Source of the DNA: Bordetella parapertussis
Lineage (GTDB): Bacteria > Pseudomonadota > Gammaproteobacteria > Burkholderiales > SG8-39
Direction: 5' to 3'
DNA length: 6,982 bases
Assembly (NCBI GenBank): GCA_945869935.1
Contig: CAMBSA010000094.1
Span: forward strand, 1-6,982
Below, piece by piece: positions 1 through 5,430 of this stretch. Below the pieces are notes generated by a model. That model was not told where the DNA came from. It saw nothing but the letters and a program-made list of their open reading frames with translations, and did no database searches. Every line of letters starts with the position of its first letter. Position 1 is the first letter of the stretch. The translations under genes and the position numbers were made by a program.

Positions 1-1
1 G

Positions 2-121
2 TCCGACTACACGGCGTACATGTATCTCGGCGAGCTCATCGAGTACGACGTAACCGACACAGTGTTCATCAAGCCCAAGAAAAAGCAGACCGAGGACTAC
101 ATCACCGGTCGATTCGGGTAG
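2..121 (+). CDS. pstB: Phosphate ABC transporter ATP-binding protein PstB, C-terminal end (partial)
   Basis: Only the last 39 codons and the TAG stop are in the window; the 5' part lies upstream. The ending [10 protein letters not shown] is the characteristic PstB C-terminus, preceded by the [10 protein letters not shown] strand and a lysine-rich PKKKQ stretch, as in the E. coli protein. PstB is the cytoplasmic ATPase that drives high-affinity phosphate uptake through PstCA, with PstS as the binding protein. None of the Walker or signature motifs are visible because they lie upstream, so the call rests on the tail alone, but this tail is distinctive. The next gene on the same strand is dtd, not phoU, which often follows pstB. 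Confidence 0.92.
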   Translation, partial: SDYTAYMYLGELIEYDVTDTVFIKPKKKQTEDYITGRFG

Positions 122-135
122 TCGCATCCGGTCAA

Positions 136-160
136 ATTGCCTGAGATATCTGCAGGCGAT
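136..160 (+). other. Inverted repeat in the pstB-dtd gap
   Basis: Bases 136-143 (ATTGCCTG) pair with 153-160 (CAGGCGAT) over eight positions, one of them a G-T wobble, around a 9-base loop. It lies 15 bases after the pstB stop. Only three T residues follow (CTTTG), so it is not a canonical Rho-independent terminator. It could stabilise or help end the pst mRNA, or it could be chance. Confidence 0.3.
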
Positions 161-182
161 CTTTGCGGTACGCTCCCGGACA

Positions 183-623
183 ATGATCGGGTTGCTGCAA
201 AGAGTGACGGGTGCGAGCGTTGCCGTAAATGGCGAAGTGGTTGGTGCCATCGGCCGGGGCTTGCTGGTGCTTGCCTGCGCCGAACCGTCCGATACGACGG
301 CCAGCGCCGAGAAATTGCTGCAACGACTTCTCGCTTATCGGGTCTTTCCCGATGACGCAGGAAAAATGAACTGGTCTCTTGCCGGCACGTGCGGAGGCCT
401 TTTGCTTGTGCCCCAGTTCACGCTTGCCGCGGACACCCGCTCCGGCCTGCGTCCGAGTTTCTCTTCCGCGGCCTCGCCGGCGCTGGCGCGAACCCTGTTC
501 GATTTTCTAGTGGCGCGGGCGCGAGAGCTTCATGCAGACGTGGCGGCGGGGCAGTTCGGCGCGGACATGCAGGTAAGTCTGGTCAACGATGGCCCGGTGA
601 CGTTCTGGCTGCAGGTGCCATGA
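183..623 (+). CDS. dtd: D-aminoacyl-tRNA deacylase (DTD)
   Basis: This 146-residue cytosolic enzyme hydrolyses D-amino acids wrongly attached to tRNA (and Gly on tRNA-Ala in this family), protecting translation. The length matches the family, which is about 145 residues in E. coli. The N-terminus [13 protein letters not shown], the central [18 protein letters not shown] and the C-terminal [11 protein letters not shown], which carries the Gly-cisPro active-site motif, are all present. One residue differs from the usual SQFTL block: Pro stands in place of Ser. I chose the ATG at 183 because it gives the family N-terminus exactly; no convincing Shine-Dalgarno sequence precedes it. The gene stands between pstB and a promoter-bearing gap before tpiA, and no promoter of its own is evident. 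Confidence 0.95.
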   Translation: MIGLLQRVTGASVAVNGEVVGAIGRGLLVLACAEPSDTTASAEKLLQRLLAYRVFPDDAGKMNWSLAGTCGGLLLVPQFTLAADTRSGLRPSFSSAASPALARTLFDFLVARARELHADVAAGQFGADMQVSLVNDGPVTFWLQVP

Positions 624-658
624 GCGTAGCGGGGGGGAAGGTCTTCCCGGCCTGCTGT

Positions 659-687
659 TTGCTCCGGACGGCTACGACGGGTACAAT
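659..687 (+). promoter_or_regulatory. Candidate sigma-70 promoter for tpiA-secG
   Basis: TTGCTC at 659-664 (three of six matches to TTGACA) and TACAAT at 682-687 (five of six matches to TATAAT) are separated by an ideal 17 bases. Transcription would start near 694, about 30 bases before the tpiA ATG. The element lies in the 101-base gap after dtd, where a promoter is expected. The -35 box is weak, so confidence is moderate. Confidence 0.5.
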
Positions 688-724
688 TTCGGGTTTCGTC
701 CTGCAGACTGAAGATATCTCACTC

Positions 725-1477
725 ATGCGTCGCAAACTGGTCGCCGGAAACTGGAAAATGCATGGCGGCCTCAGCGCGAACGAGGGGCTTGTGCGCTCCA
801 TGCAGGCGCGGCTGACTGACGCAGTTGCGTGTGCGCTGTGCGTTCCGTTTCCTTATCTCGCGCAGATGTCAGGCCTTGTTGGCGGTACGTCTATCGCGCT
901 CGGGGCTCAGTCGATATCCGAACACGATTCCGGTGCTTACACCGGTGAAGTGTCAGGTGGGATGCTCAAGGAATTCGGGTGCGAATACGTAATCGTCGGG
1001 CACTCCGAACGGCGGGCGATGTTCGCCGAGGGCGATGCGCGTGTAGCGGCAAAGTTTGCGGCGGCATTGCGTCACGGGCTTACCCCGATCCTTTGCGTAG
1101 GGGAAACGCTTGCCGAGCGTGATTCAGGAGAAACCGAAACGGTTATTGCCCGGCAGATCGATGCGGTTATCGAGAACTCCGGTGTGGGAACATTGGGCAA
1201 GGCGGTTCTTGCCTATGAGCCTGTTTGGGCAATCGGGACCGGTCGAACGGCCACGCCCGATCAGGCGCAACAGGTGCATGCTTTTTTGAGAGGTCGAGTC
1301 GCTGCGCTCGATGCTACTGTGGCGAACGGCCTCGTGATTCTTTATGGCGGTAGCGTCAAGGCGTCGAATGCCGCGGAAATGTTCGCGATGGCGGACGTAG
1401 ACGGCGGGTTGATCGGCGGAGCATCGCTGGTCGCGGATGATTTTCTGGCGATTTGCCATGCGGCAACTCGGCAGTAA
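725..1477 (+). CDS. tpiA: Triosephosphate isomerase
   Basis: This 250-residue TIM-barrel enzyme interconverts dihydroxyacetone phosphate and glyceraldehyde 3-phosphate in glycolysis and gluconeogenesis. All key sites are visible: Asn9 and Lys11 in GNWKM, catalytic His93 in VIVGHSERR, catalytic Glu165 in AYEPVWAIGTG, the flexible phosphate-gripping loop 6 right after it, and the phosphate-binding LYGGSV (206-211) and GLIGGASL (228-235) segments. Length is normal for bacteria. The reading frame is open further upstream, including an ATG at 620 that overlaps the dtd stop. That start would add 35 residues with no family counterpart and would lie upstream of the candidate promoter, so the ATG at 725, which puts GNWKM at residue 8, was chosen. 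A weak purine stretch (TGAAGA, 709-714) is the only possible ribosome binding site. secG follows after 12 bases. Confidence 0.97.
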   Translation: MRRKLVAGNWKMHGGLSANEGLVRSMQARLTDAVACALCVPFPYLAQMSGLVGGTSIALGAQSISEHDSGAYTGEVSGGMLKEFGCEYVIVGHSERRAMFAEGDARVAAKFAAALRHGLTPILCVGETLAERDSGETETVIARQIDAVIENSGVGTLGKAVLAYEPVWAIGTGRTATPDQAQQVHAFLRGRVAALDATVANGLVILYGGSVKASNAAEMFAMADVDGGLIGGASLVADDFLAICHAATRQ

Positions 1478-1478
1478 C

Positions 1479-1484
1479 GGAAGG
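1479..1484 (+). promoter_or_regulatory. Ribosome binding site of secG
   Basis: GGAAGG ends five bases before the ATG at 1490 and sits in the 12-base gap after the tpiA stop. It fixes the secG start and suggests tpiA and secG are read from one mRNA. Confidence 0.7.
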
Positions 1485-1489
1485 CGGAA

Positions 1490-1885
1490 ATGAATATCTG
1501 GCTGACTCTGGTTCTGATCGTTCACGTGATGGCGGCCCTTGGGGTCATCGGACTTGTTCTTTTACAGCACGGCAAGGGGGCTGATATGGGAGCGGCCTTC
1601 GGCGGAGGTTCCTCGGGGAGTCTGTTCGGAGCGACCGGTTCCGCGAACTTCCTTTCGCGTGCGACGGCAATTCTCGCAACTGTATTCTTTCTTACCAGCC
1701 TCGGGCTTGCGTATCTTGCGACCCACAAACCGCGTGAGTCTGGTGGAGTGATGGAACGTGTCAAGGACGAGTCGCCCGTCCCGACGCCATCGGGAGTTGC
1801 TCCGACTATTGATGCGAAAGCCGTGGCGCCATCGACTGACAAGTCGACAGATAGCAATTCGAAGGCGAACGACGTACCGAAGTAG
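1490..1885 (+). CDS. secG: Preprotein translocase subunit SecG
   Basis: This 131-residue inner-membrane protein is the small accessory subunit of the SecYEG channel and stimulates SecA-driven protein export. It has the family layout. A first membrane helix spans about residues 4-25. It is followed by the conserved loop LLQHGKGADMGAAFGGG and GSLFGATGSANFLSR (about 24-57), and a second helix at about 57-78. The C-terminal tail (79-131) is hydrophilic, rich in Ser, Thr, Pro, Asp and Lys, and probably disordered; such tails vary in length in proteobacteria. The start is supported by GGAAGG five bases upstream. It is probably cotranscribed with tpiA. The last codons lie just upstream of, and may overlap, promoter elements for the tRNA gene. 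Confidence 0.95.
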   Translation: MNIWLTLVLIVHVMAALGVIGLVLLQHGKGADMGAAFGGGSSGSLFGATGSANFLSRATAILATVFFLTSLGLAYLATHKPRESGGVMERVKDESPVPTPSGVAPTIDAKAVAPSTDKSTDSNSKANDVPK

Positions 1886-1887
1886 AG

Positions 1888-1893
1888 TAAAAT
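1888..1893 (+). promoter_or_regulatory. Candidate -10 element of the tRNA-Leu promoter
   Basis: TAAAAT, starting two bases after the secG stop, matches the -10 consensus at five of six positions. It is followed at once by a GC-rich stretch (GCAGCGCCCGC), the kind of discriminator typical of stringently controlled tRNA promoters. At the expected spacing the -35 region (around 1865-1870, GCGAAC, inside secG) is poor. Alternatively the tRNA is processed from a tpiA-secG read-through transcript. Confidence 0.4.
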
Positions 1894-1902
1894 GCAGCGC
1901 CC

Positions 1903-1947
1903 GCATCGTTGAATCGCCGAAAAGAAAAGCAGGCGAATCAGGGATGC
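1903..1947 (+). repeat. Imperfect inverted repeat between secG and tRNA-Leu
   Basis: Arm 1903-1918 (GCATCGTTGAATCGCC) pairs with arm 1932-1947 (GGCGAATCAGGGATGC) at 14 of 16 positions: 13 Watson-Crick pairs, one G-T pair, and the mismatches G1908/G1942 and A1913/A1937. The 13-base loop is A-rich (GAAAAGAAAAGCA). No T-run follows, so it is not a standard Rho-independent terminator. It starts about 10 bases after the candidate -10 box, so it would form at the very 5' end of the precursor tRNA, or at the 3' end of the tpiA-secG mRNA. Confidence 0.6.
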
Positions 1948-1959
1948 AGAGGTGAGCAC

Positions 1960-2044
1960 GCCGACGTGGTGAAATTGGTAGACACGCCATCTTGAGGGGG
2001 TGGTGGGGAAACCCGTGAGAGTTCGAGTCTCTCCGTCGGCACCA
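1960..2044 (+). tRNA. leuU: tRNA-Leu(GAG)
   Basis: The full cloverleaf can be folded by eye. The acceptor stem 1960-1966 (GCCGACG) pairs with 2034-2040 (CGTCGGC). The anticodon stem 1987-1991/1999-2003 holds loop TTGAGGG with anticodon GAG at 1994-1996. A long class II variable arm (2004-2016) has a GGG/CCC stem, as expected for leucine tRNA. The T stem 2017-2021/2029-2033 (GAGAG/CTCTC) holds TTCGAGT. The discriminator is A2041, and CCA is encoded at 2042-2044. It reads CUC and CUU codons. It closely resembles E. coli leuU, which also lies next to secG. It is 85 bases long. Confidence 0.97.
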
Positions 2045-2057
2045 GTACAACGTGGGA

Positions 2058-2101
2058 GGACCTGGTCCCGGGAAAATGTGCCCGGGCAGGTCCATTGTTT
2101 T
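2058..2101 (+). terminator. Rho-independent-type terminator after tRNA-Leu
   Basis: GGACCTG (2058-2064) pairs with CAGGTCC (2087-2093), and CCCGGG (2067-2072) pairs with CCCGGG (2081-2086). This gives 13 base pairs with a two-base bulge (GT) and an 8-base loop. The tail ATTGTTTT (2094-2101) is T-rich but interrupted. The position 14 bases after the encoded CCA fits termination of the tRNA transcript. Read-through into nuoA remains possible because the T-run is imperfect. Confidence 0.75.
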
Positions 2102-2168
2102 GAGAAGGGTTCGATCCGCGCTTTCGCGGCAGGCGTGAGCCAGGCCGCAGCGTCCGACAACACTTACG
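2102..2168 (+). promoter_or_regulatory. nuoA leader region with two alternative hairpins; no clear promoter
   Basis: If the upstream hairpin terminates, the nuo promoter should lie here, but I see no paired -35/-10 boxes. TTGAGA (2100-2105) resembles a -35 box but has no -10 partner at 16-18 bases. Two stems can form and exclude each other: 2116-2120 with 2125-2129 (CCGCG/CGCGG, 4-base loop), and 2126-2130 with 2144-2148 (GCGGC/GCCGC) extended by 2132-2134 with 2139-2141 around a GTGA loop. Their role is unknown. Confidence 0.35.
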
Positions 2169-2537
2169 GTGCTAGACAGCTACTTCCCCGTTCTGCTCTT
2201 CATCTGCGTCGGGCTGGCCGTCGGCGTGGCTCCGGTCGTCCTGGGCTGGATCGCGAGCACACTGGTCGGCTCCAATCGTCCCGACAGTGAAAAACTCTCT
2301 CCCTACGAATGCGGTTTCGAGGCCTTCGAGGACGCGCGTATGAAATTCGACGTCCGTTACTATCTAGTGGCAATCTTTTTCATTATTTTCGACCTCGAAA
2401 TCGCCTTTCTTTTCCCGTGGGCGATTTCCTTGGGTGAGATTGGCATATTCGGCTTCATATCGATGATGGTCTTCCTCGCAGTCCTCGTGGTCGGATTCAT
2501 CTACGAGTGGAAGAAGGGAGCGCTGGAGTGGGAATGA
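2169..2537 (+). CDS. nuoA: NADH-quinone oxidoreductase subunit A
   Basis: This 122-residue membrane subunit of complex I is the homologue of mitochondrial ND3 and lies beside the quinone cavity. It has three predicted membrane helices, at about residues 5-30, 64-84 and 91-112. The long loop between helices 1 and 2 carries YECGFE (46-51); its Cys48 matches the ND3 cysteine exposed in the deactive mitochondrial enzyme. Helix 2 holds the conserved acidic pair Asp75 and Glu77 in [12 protein letters not shown]. The start is GTG: it yields the family N-terminus ([11 protein letters not shown]), and the next in-frame ATG is codon 58, which is too late. No good Shine-Dalgarno sequence precedes it. 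It is the first gene of the nuo operon. Its stop overlaps an ATG at 2534 that opens a 19-codon frame leading into nuoB. Confidence 0.96.
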   Translation: MLDSYFPVLLFICVGLAVGVAPVVLGWIASTLVGSNRPDSEKLSPYECGFEAFEDARMKFDVRYYLVAIFFIIFDLEIAFLFPWAISLGEIGIFGFISMMVFLAVLVVGFIYEWKKGALEWE

Positions 2538-2568
2538 TCGTTGAAGCCGGACTGTCGGGCAGTTTCTC

Positions 2569-2573
2569 GGGAG
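2569..2573 (+). promoter_or_regulatory. Ribosome binding site deciding the nuoB start
   Basis: GGGAG ends six bases before the ATG at 2580. This favours that start over the TTG at 2541, which would give a longer product with 13 extra residues unlike the family. Confidence 0.6.
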
Positions 2574-2579
2574 CCGTCC

Positions 2580-3059
2580 ATGGGTGCCAATGAAGGTGTG
2601 ATGCAGCAGGGATTTGTCACCGCGTCCATTGACACGGTGATCAACTGGACACGAACCGGTTCGCTTTGGCCGATGACATTTGGCCTTGCCTGCTGTGCCG
2701 TGGAAATGATGCATGCCGGTGCTGCCCGGTACGATCTGGATCGCTTCGGCGTGGTGTTCCGTCCCAGTCCGCGCCAATCCGACGTGATGATCGTCGCCGG
2801 AACGCTTTGCAACAAGATGGCGCCGGCGCTTCGCAAGGTGTACGACCAGATGGCCGAACCCCGCTGGGTAATATCGATGGGGTCGTGCGCCAACGGCGGC
2901 GGCTATTACCATTATTCCTATTCGGTGGTCCGGGGCTGTGACCGGATTGTGCCGGTCGACGTCTACGTGCCCGGTTGCCCTCCAACAGCGGAAGCGCTGC
3001 TGTACGGCATCCTGCAGTTGCAGAACAAGATCAAACGCACCAACACGATCGCAAGATAG
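2580..3059 (+). CDS. nuoB: NADH-quinone oxidoreductase subunit B
   Basis: This 159-residue peripheral-arm subunit holds the terminal [4Fe-4S] cluster N2, which hands electrons to quinone at the NuoB-NuoD interface. All four ligands are visible: tandem Cys38-Cys39 in LACCAVEMM, Cys103 in GSCANGG, and Cys133 in [11 protein letters not shown]. The block [15 protein letters not shown] and most of the rest read like betaproteobacterial and mitochondrial (PSST) homologues. The ATG at 2580 was chosen because it follows GGGAG at six bases, and [14 protein letters not shown] aligns with the short family N-terminus. The frame is open upstream to a TTG at 2541. The nuoA-nuoB gap is 42 bases, larger than the other gaps in the operon. 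nuoC follows after 10 bases. Confidence 0.96.
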   Translation: MGANEGVMQQGFVTASIDTVINWTRTGSLWPMTFGLACCAVEMMHAGAARYDLDRFGVVFRPSPRQSDVMIVAGTLCNKMAPALRKVYDQMAEPRWVISMGSCANGGGYYHYSYSVVRGCDRIVPVDVYVPGCPPTAEALLYGILQLQNKIKRTNTIAR

Positions 3060-3069
3060 TCCATCGCCG

Positions 3070-3678
3070 ATGACCGTCAAACTGGACCTGCTGAAGACCA
3101 CCATCGAGAGCGCGCTTGGCGACAAGGTGGTATCAATATCCGGACATGTCGGCGAATTGACTCTGGTTGTCAAGGCGGCGGACTACCTCGAGTCCGCAAG
3201 GACTTTGCGTGACACGGCGTCGCTGCGGTTCGAGCAGTTGATCGATGTATGTGGCATGGACTACCAGACCTACGGTGATGGCGCGTGGAGCGGGCCGCGT
3301 TTCGCCGCGGTCGCGCACCTGCTCTCGGTTGAATGCAACCAGCGGCTTCGCTTGCGCTGCTTTGCGCCCGAAGATGACTTTCCGGTGGTGGATTCGTTGA
3401 CATCCGTCTGGCCGAACGCCGACTGGTATGAACGGGAGGCGTTCGACCTGTTCGGTATCATGTTTGCCGGACACGAAGACCTGCGTCGCATTCTCACCGA
3501 CTACGGTTTCGTCGGGCATCCTTTCCGCAAGGATTTCCCCCTGTCGGGCCACGTTGAAATGCGCTACGACCCGGACCAGAAGCGGGTGGTCTATCAGGCG
3601 GTGTCGATCGAGCCGCGCGAAATCGTGCCGCGCATTATCCGCGAAGACAACTACGCCGATCTCGGCAAGAAGTACTGA
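3070..3678 (+). CDS. nuoC: NADH-quinone oxidoreductase subunit C (30 kDa type)
   Basis: This 202-residue peripheral-arm subunit holds no cofactor. It packs against NuoD and NuoB in the connecting module. The 30-kDa subunit signature is present: [17 protein letters not shown] (119-135), followed by [24 protein letters not shown] up to residue 160. It is a stand-alone NuoC, as in betaproteobacteria and mitochondria, not the NuoCD fusion of E. coli. The ATG at 3070 was chosen because it comes 10 bases after the nuoB stop and gives the normal length. The same frame is open back into nuoB, but an earlier start would overlap conserved nuoB sequence. No clear Shine-Dalgarno sequence is seen, so translational coupling to nuoB is likely. 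nuoD starts 3 bases after its stop. Confidence 0.95.
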   Translation: MTVKLDLLKTTIESALGDKVVSISGHVGELTLVVKAADYLESARTLRDTASLRFEQLIDVCGMDYQTYGDGAWSGPRFAAVAHLLSVECNQRLRLRCFAPEDDFPVVDSLTSVWPNADWYEREAFDLFGIMFAGHEDLRRILTDYGFVGHPFRKDFPLSGHVEMRYDPDQKRVVYQAVSIEPREIVPRIIREDNYADLGKKY

Positions 3679-3681
3679 GCC

Positions 3682-4935
3682 ATGGCCGAGATACGCAACT
3701 ACACGCTCAATTTCGGTCCGCAGCATCCTGCGGCGCACGGTGTGCTCCGGCTTGTGCTTGAGCTCGATGGCGAAGTAATCCAGCGCGCGGATCCGCATAT
3801 CGGGCTCCTGCATCGAGGCACCGAGAAGCTTGCCGAAAGCAAGACCTGGATGCAGTCATTGCCCTACATGGACCGGCTCGACTACGTGTCGATGATGGCC
3901 AACGAGCATGCGTACTGCCTGGCAATCGAGAAGCTGCTGGGGGTCGAAGTACCCGAACGCGCGCAGTACATCCGGGTCATGTTCGACGAGATCACCCGGA
4001 TACTTAATCACCTGCTCTGGCTGGGCGCACACGCGCTGGACATCGGCGCAATGACCATGTTTCTCTACTGCTTCCGCGAGCGCGAAGACCTGATGGACTG
4101 CTACGAGGCGGTATCGGGTGCCCGGATGCATGCGGCGTACTATCGGCCCGGTGGCGTGTATCGGGACCTGCCCGACCGCATGCCCCAATATCAGGTGACG
4201 CCGTTCCGGAATGCGAAGGATGTGGTGAGGCAGAACGATGCCCGCCAGGGTTCCATGCTGGACTTCATTCAGGATTTCACGAAGCGGTTCCCGCGTTACG
4301 TCGACGAATACGAAACACTTCTCACCGACAACCGTATCTGGAAGCAACGCACCGTCGGCATTGGCGTCGTGACACCTGAACGTGCGCTGGCGCTTGGATT
4401 CACCGGCGCCATGCTTCGCGGGTCGGGGATCGCCTGGGATCTGCGCAGGAAGCAGCCCTATGAAGTCTACGACCGGCTGAAGTTCGACATTCCGGTAGGC
4501 GCAAACGGTGATTGTTACGACCGCTATCTGGTGCGGATCGAGGAAATGCGCCAGTCGAACGGGATCATCCGGCAGTGTGTCGACTGGCTTCGCGCCAACC
4601 CCGGCCCTGTGATCACCGGTAATCACAAGGTTGCGCCGCCGTCGCGCGTTGATATGAAGACCAACATGGAAGAGCTGATCCACCACTTCAAGCTCTTCAC
4701 TGAAGGATTGCATGTTCCGCCGGGCGAAGCCTATGCGGCGGTGGAACACCCCAAGGGCGAGTTCGGGATCTATATCGTGTCGGACGGCGCCAACAAGCCA
4801 TACAGGCTCAAGATCCGCGCGCCGGGGTTCCCGCATCTCGCTGCGCTGAACGAAATGTCCCGCGGCCACATGCTTGCCGACGTTGTTGCGATTATCGGAA
4901 CCCAGGATATCGTGTTCGGGGAGATAGACCGCTGA
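3682..4935 (+). CDS. nuoD: NADH-quinone oxidoreductase subunit D (49 kDa type)
   Basis: This 417-residue subunit forms most of the quinone head-group pocket together with NuoB and is related to the large subunit of [NiFe] hydrogenases. The signature [13 protein letters not shown] lies at residues 11-23. Counting from the mitochondrial 49-kDa subunit, the quinone-contacting His59 and Tyr108 correspond to His19 and Tyr68, and Asp160 to Asp120; all three are present. Other family blocks include [13 protein letters not shown] (38-50), [15 protein letters not shown] (109-123), [13 protein letters not shown] (147-159) and the C-terminal [12 protein letters not shown]. Length is normal. The ATG at 3682 comes three bases after the nuoC stop, with only a weak purine stretch upstream. 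The stop overlaps the nuoE start by one base (TGATG). Confidence 0.97.
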   Translation: MAEIRNYTLNFGPQHPAAHGVLRLVLELDGEVIQRADPHIGLLHRGTEKLAESKTWMQSLPYMDRLDYVSMMANEHAYCLAIEKLLGVEVPERAQYIRVMFDEITRILNHLLWLGAHALDIGAMTMFLYCFREREDLMDCYEAVSGARMHAAYYRPGGVYRDLPDRMPQYQVTPFRNAKDVVRQNDARQGSMLDFIQDFTKRFPRYVDEYETLLTDNRIWKQRTVGIGVVTPERALALGFTGAMLRGSGIAWDLRRKQPYEVYDRLKFDIPVGANGDCYDRYLVRIEEMRQSNGIIRQCVDWLRANPGPVITGNHKVAPPSRVDMKTNMEELIHHFKLFTEGLHVPPGEAYAAVEHPKGEFGIYIVSDGANKPYRLKIRAPGFPHLAALNEMSRGHMLADVVAIIGTQDIVFGEIDR

Positions 4936-5429
4936 TGCTGTCCGCCGAATCGCTCCGGAAAATCGATCGCGAGATCGCAAAATACCCCTCCGACCAGAAG
5001 CAGTCGGCGGTGATGGCATCGCTTGTCATCGCACAGGACGAGAAGGGCTGGCTCGCAACCGGGACCATGGACTTTGTCGCGGCCTATCTCGGCATGGCAC
5101 CGGTGGCGGTGTACGAAGTCGCGACCTTCTACAACATGTACAACCTGAAGCCGACCGGCCAGTTCAAGCTCACGATCTGCACCTGTCTTCCCTGCGGGCT
5201 GCAGGGCTCGCTTGAGGCTGCCGATCATCTGAAATCGAAGCTTGGCATCGGTTTCAACGAAACCACCGCGGACGGAAAGTTCACACTCAAGGAGGGCGAG
5301 TGCATGGGCGCCTGCGCCATGTCTCCGGTCGTGCTGGTCAACAACAAGCGTATGTGCGACTTCATGTCCAGGGAAAAAAGCGATGCGCTGGTCGCCGAAC
5401 TGCGCGAAACCCCTGCGGTGAGGGCCTGA
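4935..5429 (+). CDS. nuoE: NADH-quinone oxidoreductase subunit E (24 kDa type)
   Basis: This 164-residue subunit of the NADH-oxidising module has a thioredoxin-like fold and holds the [2Fe-2S] cluster N1a. Its ligands are Cys82 and Cys87 (C-x4-C in CTCLPC) and Cys123 and Cys127 (C-x3-C in ECMGAC). The helical N-terminal part has the family blocks [12 protein letters not shown] (59-70) and PTGQFKL. An extra cysteine, Cys84, sits between the first two ligands, where homologues I recall usually have Asn or another residue. The segment after the last ligand reads AMSP, where AP is common. The start overlaps the nuoD stop by one base (TGATG), with GGGGAG (4918-4923) eleven bases upstream, so coupling to nuoD is likely. 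Confidence 0.96.
   Translation: MLSAESLRKIDREIAKYPSDQKQSAVMASLVIAQDEKGWLATGTMDFVAAYLGMAPVAVYEVATFYNMYNLKPTGQFKLTICTCLPCGLQGSLEAADHLKSKLGIGFNETTADGKFTLKEGECMGACAMSPVVLVNNKRMCDFMSREKSDALVAELRETPAVRA
5420..5424 (+). promoter_or_regulatory. Ribosome binding site of nuoF
   Basis: GAGGG, inside the last codons of nuoE, ends six bases before the nuoF ATG at 5431. It confirms that start, one base after the nuoE stop codon. Confidence 0.65.
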
Positions 5430-5430
5430 A

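Noticed and set aside
635..648. GGGAA/TTCCC hairpin after dtd as a terminator
   Set aside because: The stem is five pairs with a four-base loop and no T-run of useful length follows; it partly reflects a run of seven G residues.
620..724. N-terminal extension of TpiA from the ATG overlapping the dtd stop
   Set aside because: The 35 extra residues have no family counterpart, and a plausible promoter lies inside this stretch.
2022..2051. Possible nuo promoter with TTCGAG (2022-2027) and TACAAC (2046-2051)
   Set aside because: The -35 part lies in the conserved T arm of the tRNA, the match is weak, the spacer is 18 bases, and any transcript would still meet the hairpin at 2058-2093.
1522..2163. 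213-codon minus-strand frame across secG, the tRNA and the leader
   Set aside because: It runs through the antisense of the tRNA gene and terminator and has no plausible protein features.
2541..2579. Longer NuoB starting at TTG 2541
   Set aside because: The ATG at 2580 has a good ribosome binding site and gives the family N-terminus; the extension does not resemble NuoB.
2938..3069. Upstream extension of the nuoC frame into nuoB
   Set aside because: It overlaps conserved nuoB codons, including the region of ligand Cys133; the ATG at 3070 gives the normal NuoC length.
3856..5019. 387-codon open frame on the minus strand
   Set aside because: It is antisense to nuoD and the start of nuoE, with low-complexity composition and no family resemblance; a shadow frame.
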